A stretch of DNA of 6,801 nt, from the NCBI GenBank assembly GCA_015257605.1, contig JABZJV010000028.1, forward strand, positions 1-6,801. Direction: 5' to 3'. This stretch comes from Nanosynbacter sp. (lineage in GTDB: Bacteria > Patescibacteriota > Saccharimonadia > Saccharimonadales > Saccharimonadaceae). Under the pieces are notes generated by a model, which was given only the letters and a program-made list of their open reading frames with translations, did no database searches and was not told the origin of the DNA. Made by a program: the position numbers and the translations under genes. Positions 1 through 4,888 of this stretch are shown here, one piece after another; the first letter of the stretch is position 1, and every line of letters starts with the position of its first letter.

Positions 1-1020
1 AGTACTTTTCCGCGTTACGCCGACTTTGCGCAGCTTGATTTGAGCGCCCAAAAAGCTGGCGCTCGCGTCGATGCTAATAGCGAGAAGCGTCAACCGTGGG
101 ATTTCGCGCTCTGGAAATTTACCGAGAAGGGCAAAGTGCGCGATATGGAGTGGGAGACGCCTGCTGATTTGCTAGATACGCCACCAGAAGATAACAAGCC
201 AGTCATGGGCTTTCCTGGTTGGCACTTGGAATGCTCGGCTATCGCCATGAGTTTACTCGGCAAGACAATTGATATTCATACTGGTGGAATTGATCACATT
301 CCGGTGCATCACACTAACGAAATTGCCCAGAGCGAAGCGGCAACTGGCCAAAGGTTTGCGAACTTTTGGCTGCACTGCAACCACCTGAAGATTAATGGCG
401 GCAAAATCAGTAAATCTCTCGGTAATGGCTATACGCTCGATGATCTAAAGCAGCATGGTTTCTCAGCGATGGATTTGCGAATGTTTATTTTGCAGGGACA
501 TTATTCTAACGAAGGTAATTTTTCATTCGAGAATTTGCAGGCAGCACATAACCGGCTACAACATTGGCGCGACGTGGCTTGTTTACGACATCAAGTTCAC
601 GATCGCTTACATAGTGATACCGAGAACAACGATCTGCGACATGATTTCTCGCCGAGTGCAGCTATTGGCGCTATCAAAGAAGCGTTAAACGATAACTTAG
701 AAACGCCACGGGCGCTAGCTATTGTCGATAAAGCCTTAACTGAACTCGACAAACAACCACCGCAGAAAATCTATCGAGCTGGATTAATCGAATTTTTAGA
801 GTTTGTTGATGCGGCATTGGGGCTTGAGCTGTTGGACTCAACTCCCGATATTGATGATGAATGCAAGCGGCTATTGGTAGAACGCCGCCGTGCTCGCGAT
901 AACAAGAATTGGGTAAATTCCGATGAATTACGCGACGAGCTGCTCAATGAATACGGCGTAGTTGTCAAAGACACCGCACATGATACTTTATGGGCGTACG
1001 CTGACGAAAAACCAGAGTAG
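1..1020 (+). CDS. cysS: Cysteinyl-tRNA synthetase (CysRS), 5'-truncated by the window edge
   Basis: Class I aminoacyl-tRNA synthetase that charges tRNA-Cys with cysteine in the cytoplasm. The frame is open from base 1, and 339 C-terminal codons are visible. The family is usually about 460 residues, so roughly 120 N-terminal residues lie upstream, including the HIGH motif and the first zinc cysteine. Visible zinc-site residues are Cys78 in WHLECS, His103 and Glu107 in HHTNE. The 25-residue Cys-His spacing matches E. coli C209/H234/E238. The KMSKS loop reads KISKS at codons 135-139, followed by LGN. The substrate-binding segment is a variant: T-GG-IDHIPVHHTNE instead of GGG-DL-FPHHENE. The last ~70 residues match the CysRS C-terminal helical (DALR-like) region, with R-RARDNKNW--SDELRDEL and a closing KDT--DTLW. 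It ends in TAG and converges on the AI-2E gene. The TTG at 40 is not a start because upstream codons continue the family sequence. Family assignment is secure. Confidence 0.97.
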   Translation, partial: STFPRYADFAQLDLSAQKAGARVDANSEKRQPWDFALWKFTEKGKVRDMEWETPADLLDTPPEDNKPVMGFPGWHLECSAIAMSLLGKTIDIHTGGIDHIPVHHTNEIAQSEAATGQRFANFWLHCNHLKINGGKISKSLGNGYTLDDLKQHGFSAMDLRMFILQGHYSNEGNFSFENLQAAHNRLQHWRDVACLRHQVHDRLHSDTENNDLRHDFSPSAAIGAIKEALNDNLETPRALAIVDKALTELDKQPPQKIYRAGLIEFLEFVDAALGLELLDSTPDIDDECKRLLVERRRARDNKNWVNSDELRDELLNEYGVVVKDTAHDTLWAYADEKPE

Positions 1021-1076
1021 ACTCAAGTGTTTAAAAGATTTTTTGAATGGTGTGAGCTGGCTAGGACAATCCTTTA

Positions 1077-2249
1077 CTAGGCTTCAGTTTCTGATTTAGC
1101 TGCCCCTGGTTTACTTTTTTCGCGGCGAACACGCTTGAGTAGGCGAACAAGCTTTGTTGGTTTGGCAGCTGGTTCTTCGCGGCGTTCGACCTTGATATAT
1201 TCAGTTGCAAGCACTTTGGCGCAGCCAGCTATCGGTATCGAGATAATACCGCCAACCATGCCGAACATGTACAGTCCTATAGTTACCGCCATCAAAACCA
1301 TTAGCGGCGAAAGTTCAATACGCTTGGATTGAATAGTTGGCGAAATTACATTATTCTCGATCTGCTGATAAATGATGAAGTAAATACCAAAAGCTATCGC
1401 TGCTGGCATACTATTAATTGCCAGTAATGCAAAGACGATAATGCCGCCAATTCCTGCGCCGAACATTGGGATCAGCGACAAGATAAACATGATAGCAATC
1501 GTTGGCAAAGCGATGTTTGCTGGTACTGCTGGAAAAACTTGACTCAAGATAAATACTGTTAAGCCGGCAAAAGCACCATCTAAACCCGAAACGATCAATT
1601 GTCCGCTTACATATCCAGAGATTACTGCATTCATCCGCCGGAAGATGACTCGATGGTGCTGCATTCGCTTGTCGTTGCTGTATAATCCCCAGAAGTATTG
1701 TGACCAGCGCGGTCCTTCGACTAGCATTAGGAATGTTAGAACTAGCGCTAGCGAGGCCTCGGTGATTAGCGACATTGTTGTTCCGACGCCGCTAAGAAAG
1801 TTCTGTCCAAAGTTTGCCAGCCACGACGTTGCATTTCCTTGTATTGAAACAACCATTTGATCAATCTGCGATTCTAGATGATAACGCGATACTATAGCAC
1901 CAAAGCCCTTCCATTGCGCCGACATTGTTCGTATCGTATCGGGCAGAGTTTGTAAAAAGCTAATTGTTTGCTGAACTATCGGCGGCACTGCCAAAAACAG
2001 AATTGCCGCTAGTATTGCTACAATAACGACAAAAGCGATAGCTGTACTGAGGGTTCGGCTGCGGTTGGGTAGCTTATTAGCCAACCAGCTGACTGGCCCA
2101 TTGAGAGCTAGCGCTAAGAATGCTGCCGCTCCAATAATTACTAACGCTGTACGAGCATTCCAAATTAATAAGCCTGCTAGTCCAAAGCCGATTACTACCA
2201 GCCAAAAACGTACGAATGTTATAGTGTCTATCTCGATTTTAACCTTCAT
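1077..2249 (-). CDS. AI-2E / PerM-family (UPF0118) membrane transporter
   Basis: Integral membrane protein of 390 residues, a usual length for Pfam AI-2E_transport. Members have been linked to export of the autoinducer AI-2 (E. coli TqsA) or to Na+/H+ antiport; the substrate here cannot be told from sequence. Hydrophobic segments lie near residues 12-30, 33-50, 66-90, 152-178, 212-236, 243-278, 283-296 and 313-345, with a polar loop at about 95-150. The family signature YQQIENNVISPTIQSK lies at 294-309, followed by L-PLMVLMAVTIG. The last ~38 residues form a charged cytoplasmic tail rich in Lys/Arg (KLVRLLKRVRREKSK at 366-380). The ATG at 2247-2249 is chosen because a -10 box (TATACT) ends only 6 nt upstream and the protein starts normally for the family. 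No Shine-Dalgarno sequence is visible, so the mRNA is probably leaderless. It is divergent from the P-ATPase gene and probably monocistronic. The family is sure, the substrate unknown. Confidence 0.94.
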   Translation of the reverse strand: MKVKIEIDTITFVRFWLVVIGFGLAGLLIWNARTALVIIGAAAFLALALNGPVSWLANKLPNRSRTLSTAIAFVVIVAILAAILFLAVPPIVQQTISFLQTLPDTIRTMSAQWKGFGAIVSRYHLESQIDQMVVSIQGNATSWLANFGQNFLSGVGTTMSLITEASLALVLTFLMLVEGPRWSQYFWGLYSNDKRMQHHRVIFRRMNAVISGYVSGQLIVSGLDGAFAGLTVFILSQVFPAVPANIALPTIAIMFILSLIPMFGAGIGGIIVFALLAINSMPAAIAFGIYFIIYQQIENNVISPTIQSKRIELSPLMVLMAVTIGLYMFGMVGGIISIPIAGCAKVLATEYIKVERREEPAAKPTKLVRLLKRVRREKSKPGAAKSETEA

Positions 2250-2255
2250 ATTTTC

Positions 2256-2284
2256 AGTATAGCGCTTTATTGTTAAAAACTAAA
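2256..2284 (-). promoter_or_regulatory. Predicted promoter of the AI-2E gene, leaderless
   Basis: On the minus strand TATACT (bases 2261-2256) is a five-of-six match to the TATAAT -10 consensus. It ends 6 nt before the ATG at 2249, which puts transcription start at about the A of the start codon. The best -35 at normal spacing is a poor TTTAGT (2284-2279, 17-bp spacer). The -10 box is seen directly; the leaderless start is inferred from the spacing and the missing Shine-Dalgarno sequence. Confidence 0.55.
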
Positions 2285-2296
2285 ATTTGCTATAAT
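2270..2296 (+). promoter_or_regulatory. Predicted extended -10 promoter of the P-type ATPase gene, leaderless
   Basis: A perfect TATAAT at 2291-2296 is preceded by TGC, an extended -10 (TGnTATAAT). A possible -35 is TTGTTA at 2270-2275 with a short 15-bp spacer; TTATTG at 2267-2272 with an 18-bp spacer is an alternative. The ATG at 2303 lies 6 nt past the -10 box, so transcription should begin at or next to the start codon. No Shine-Dalgarno sequence is present. The promoter overlaps the one reading the other way, so the two may compete or be controlled together. Confidence 0.65.
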
Positions 2297-2302
2297 GTGC
2301 TT

Positions 2303-4888
2303 ATGGCTTTTTACGATAAAACCATTAAAGAAACACTAGTTGAACTTGAATCAACCACCAAAGGCTTATCTGATATTGAGAGCGATGAGCGGTTGCGTCA
2401 CTACGGCTTAAACACGATCAAAGTTAAGTCTGACCCACTTTGGCGTAAAATTATTGAGCCGTTCAAGTCGGTTTTCATGGCAGTGCTGATAGTGGCGGCA
2501 ATTGTTAGTTTGTGGCACAAGTCGTATTTTGATGCTGGGTTGATTATTTTTATCATGGCGGTGAACGCGATTATTTATTATGTGCAACGGTTTTCGACTG
2601 AGCGGATTTTGCGATCGCTGCAAAAACAGTCTGTGGCTGAAGTCGAGGTGCTGCGAAAAGGGCGGCGCGAGATGATTGCTGCGACACTGTTAGTTCCAGG
2701 CGACGTGATAATTCTTGATGAGGGCGATAAAATTCCTGCTGACGCCCGCATGCTAGAGGCGCGCTCTTTTCGTGTTGATGAATCGCAATTAACTGGCGAA
2801 TCGCTACCAATCGAAAAAACTTGTGCCGTCCTGCCGAGCGACCGCGAAATTTACGAACAATCCAACATGGTCTTCCAAGGCTCATTTGTCGTTGGCGGTA
2901 CTGCCATGGCGATAGTAACCGCTACTGCTAACGATACCGAGTTTGGTCGTTTGAGCGATTTATCGTCTGGTGACCATAATGTCAATCCTGTACAGCAGAA
3001 AATCGATAGGCTTATCACGCGTATAGTGGCTGTTATCTTGGGCATTGCTTTATTTGCTTTTTGGTTGGCGCTAGCTCGCGGTGTTGAGTGGAGCGAAGCT
3101 TTGCGTTTTGTGATTGCTCTCAGTGTCAGTGCAGTACCCGAGAACTTACCAATCGCCATCTCAGTTATCTTGGTATTAGCGATGCGTCGGATGGCTCGCC
3201 GCAAAGCATTGGTACGGACTATGGGCTCAATCGAGTCAATCGGTGCTATCACGACTATCGCTACTGATAAAACCGGCACGCTAACACGCAACAAATTATC
3301 TGTTCAAGAAATTTGGCACCCGCGCCACAACGAAAAACGCGTTTTGCAGACACTCGCTGCTAGCACGCTGCTAGGCCAGAGAAAAACTGCCGATCCACTT
3401 GATAAAGCTTTTGCTTCATTTATTAATTCGTCCGAAACGGCTCCCAAACTTGGCCAGCCTTTGCGGGAATTTACATTTGAGCATTCAATGGCAATGAGCG
3501 GCAATTTACGGCATGATGGCGCTAAGTATGCTCTAGCTGTCAAAGGAGCACCAGAGAAAATCGTTGACCATTGCGATATCACCGAAGGCGAACGCGAGAA
3601 AGCTTTAGTTGAATTGCACCATCTGACTGGACTTGGTTTCCGGGTAATTGCGCTAGCACATGCGTCGCTCAATAAACCAATTGATTCGCTTGAAAGTATT
3701 CCAGATAATACGCCGCTGGTTTTTGATGGTTTTGTCGGCGTGGCAGATACACTGCGACCAGAAGCCAAAGGCGCCATTGCTCGCGCGCAAGCCGCTGGCA
3801 TCAGCGTGCGTATGGTCACCGGCGATCACTTCGAGACGGCTTATCATATCGGTAAGCAGCTTGGCCTAGTCGAGCATCGCAACCAAGTCTTTGATAGTCG
3901 GCAGATTATTACATTGTCTGACGACGAACTAGCTGAGAGGTTGCGTACTATACGTGTTTGCGCGCGCGTTTTACCCGAGCACAAGCATCGCATCCTTGAA
4001 GTACTCAAGCGCGATAATATCACTGCCATGACTGGCGACGGTGTCAATGACATTCCGGCACTGACTAATGCTCATGTTGGTGTCGCTATGGGGGCAGGGG
4101 CGCAAATTGCCAAGGACGCGGGTGATATCATCTTGCTTGATAATAATTTTCGCTCAATCGTTTCGGCTATTCACGAAGGGAGGACTGTTTACGCCAATAT
4201 TAAGCGCATGGTAACGTATCTGTTAGCGACTAATCTCGGTGAAGTTATTGTGTCACTGAGCGCGTTGATTTCTGGTTTACCGCTGCCGCTGGCGCCTGTG
4301 CAGATTTTATGGGTTAATTTAGTCACTGATAGCGCCATGGTAATTCCGATTGGACTGGAGCCGGGCGAGCCTCGGAACATGCTAGAGAAGCCAAAACGCG
4401 CTAACGCGCCGCTACTCAGTAAATTTATGACTTCGCGAATATTGTTGATTGCCATAATTATGTCATCAATGACGCTGGGATTCTATATTTATTTCAATCA
4501 ACGCTTTGGTGCTGACTATGCTCGGACAATTGCTTTTTGTTCGCTGGTAACCGCGCAGTGGGCTAGTGCTATCGAGGCACGCAGTGATTACGAATCATTG
4601 ATCGGTCGTCTGCGCAAGCGGAACGCACCTTTCATTGTTGGACTAATCATCGCTGTCACGCTGCAGATTGTCGCCCTGGCTACGCCGCTTGGACGGTTGC
4701 TGCATATTACGCCAGTAGACAACACGCATCTTCTCTTAGTGACTGTCTCTGCTCTCATTATACCTATCGTCTTGATTGAACTGCATAAATGGGTAGGGCG
4801 AAAGTTCTTTGGTAAGCGACCGAATCTTCAGCGAATTACCAAGCGTCTTAAACGGCCGCTCAAGAAAAATAAAAAGTTTGCTAATTAA
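2303..4888 (+). CDS. P-type cation-transporting ATPase (P2, Ca2+-ATPase-like)
   Basis: ATP-driven membrane cation pump of 861 residues, full length for P2 ATPases. The order is: cation-ATPase N-terminal domain (GLSDIESDERLRHYGLNTI); M1-M2 (about 50-97); actuator domain with TGES at 164-167; M3-M4 with PENLP at 279-283; phosphorylation motif DKTGT with Asp322; nucleotide-binding KGAPE at 414-418; TGD at 506-508; TGDGVND at 577-583; and M5-M10 from about 630. Ion-site residues equivalent to SERCA E309 (Glu280), N768/E771 (Asn644/Glu647 in NLGE) and N796/T799/D800 (Asn672/Thr675/Asp676) are kept. This favours Ca2+ or a similar ion, but PEG is PEN and DGLP after M6 Asp676 is DSAM, so specificity is unproven. 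The tail (about 829-861) is strongly basic, 14 Lys/Arg in 33 residues with no acidic residue. The start is ATG at 2303. The longer frame from TTG 2270 would place the TATAAT promoter inside the coding region. The stop overlaps the convergent SulP gene by 4 bp. Confidence 0.95.
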   Translation: MAFYDKTIKETLVELESTTKGLSDIESDERLRHYGLNTIKVKSDPLWRKIIEPFKSVFMAVLIVAAIVSLWHKSYFDAGLIIFIMAVNAIIYYVQRFSTERILRSLQKQSVAEVEVLRKGRREMIAATLLVPGDVIILDEGDKIPADARMLEARSFRVDESQLTGESLPIEKTCAVLPSDREIYEQSNMVFQGSFVVGGTAMAIVTATANDTEFGRLSDLSSGDHNVNPVQQKIDRLITRIVAVILGIALFAFWLALARGVEWSEALRFVIALSVSAVPENLPIAISVILVLAMRRMARRKALVRTMGSIESIGAITTIATDKTGTLTRNKLSVQEIWHPRHNEKRVLQTLAASTLLGQRKTADPLDKAFASFINSSETAPKLGQPLREFTFEHSMAMSGNLRHDGAKYALAVKGAPEKIVDHCDITEGEREKALVELHHLTGLGFRVIALAHASLNKPIDSLESIPDNTPLVFDGFVGVADTLRPEAKGAIARAQAAGISVRMVTGDHFETAYHIGKQLGLVEHRNQVFDSRQIITLSDDELAERLRTIRVCARVLPEHKHRILEVLKRDNITAMTGDGVNDIPALTNAHVGVAMGAGAQIAKDAGDIILLDNNFRSIVSAIHEGRTVYANIKRMVTYLLATNLGEVIVSLSALISGLPLPLAPVQILWVNLVTDSAMVIPIGLEPGEPRNMLEKPKRANAPLLSKFMTSRILLIAIIMSSMTLGFYIYFNQRFGADYARTIAFCSLVTAQWASAIEARSDYESLIGRLRKRNAPFIVGLIIAVTLQIVALATPLGRLLHITPVDNTHLLLVTVSALIIPIVLIELHKWVGRKFFGKRPNLQRITKRLKRPLKKNKKFAN
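4885..4888. other. Convergent overlap: TTAA encodes both stop codons
   Basis: Bases 4886-4888 are TAA ending the P-ATPase on the plus strand. Bases 4885-4887 (TTA) are TAA ending the SulP gene on the minus strand. The palindromic TTAA therefore serves both genes. There is no intergenic space, so any terminator for either gene must lie inside the other's coding region. Confidence 0.95.

Noticed and set aside
40..42. TTG at 40 as the start of cysS
   Set aside because: The frame is open from base 1, and the protein lacks the HIGH half of the enzyme, so the gene is simply cut by the window edge.
1063..1073. AGGA-CAA-TCCT hairpin as a terminator between cysS and the AI-2E gene
   Set aside because: The stem is only 4 bp and is followed by a short TTT, too weak to call.
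2270..2302. TTG at 2270 as an upstream start of the P-type ATPase
   Set aside because: It would add 11 residues encoded by the promoter itself, including the TATAAT box. The ATG at 2303 is better placed and fits the family N-terminus.
2851..3819. Long minus-strand open frames opposite the P-type ATPase (2851-3294 and 3304-3819)
   Set aside because: They lie fully antisense to a gene with clear catalytic motifs and resemble no known protein; they are shadow frames.
4847..4864. Near-palindrome CTTAAACGGCCGCTCAAG as a terminator for the SulP gene
   Set aside because: The minus-strand RNA can pair with two G-U wobbles, but no U-run follows the stem on either strand, and it lies inside the P-ATPase coding region.
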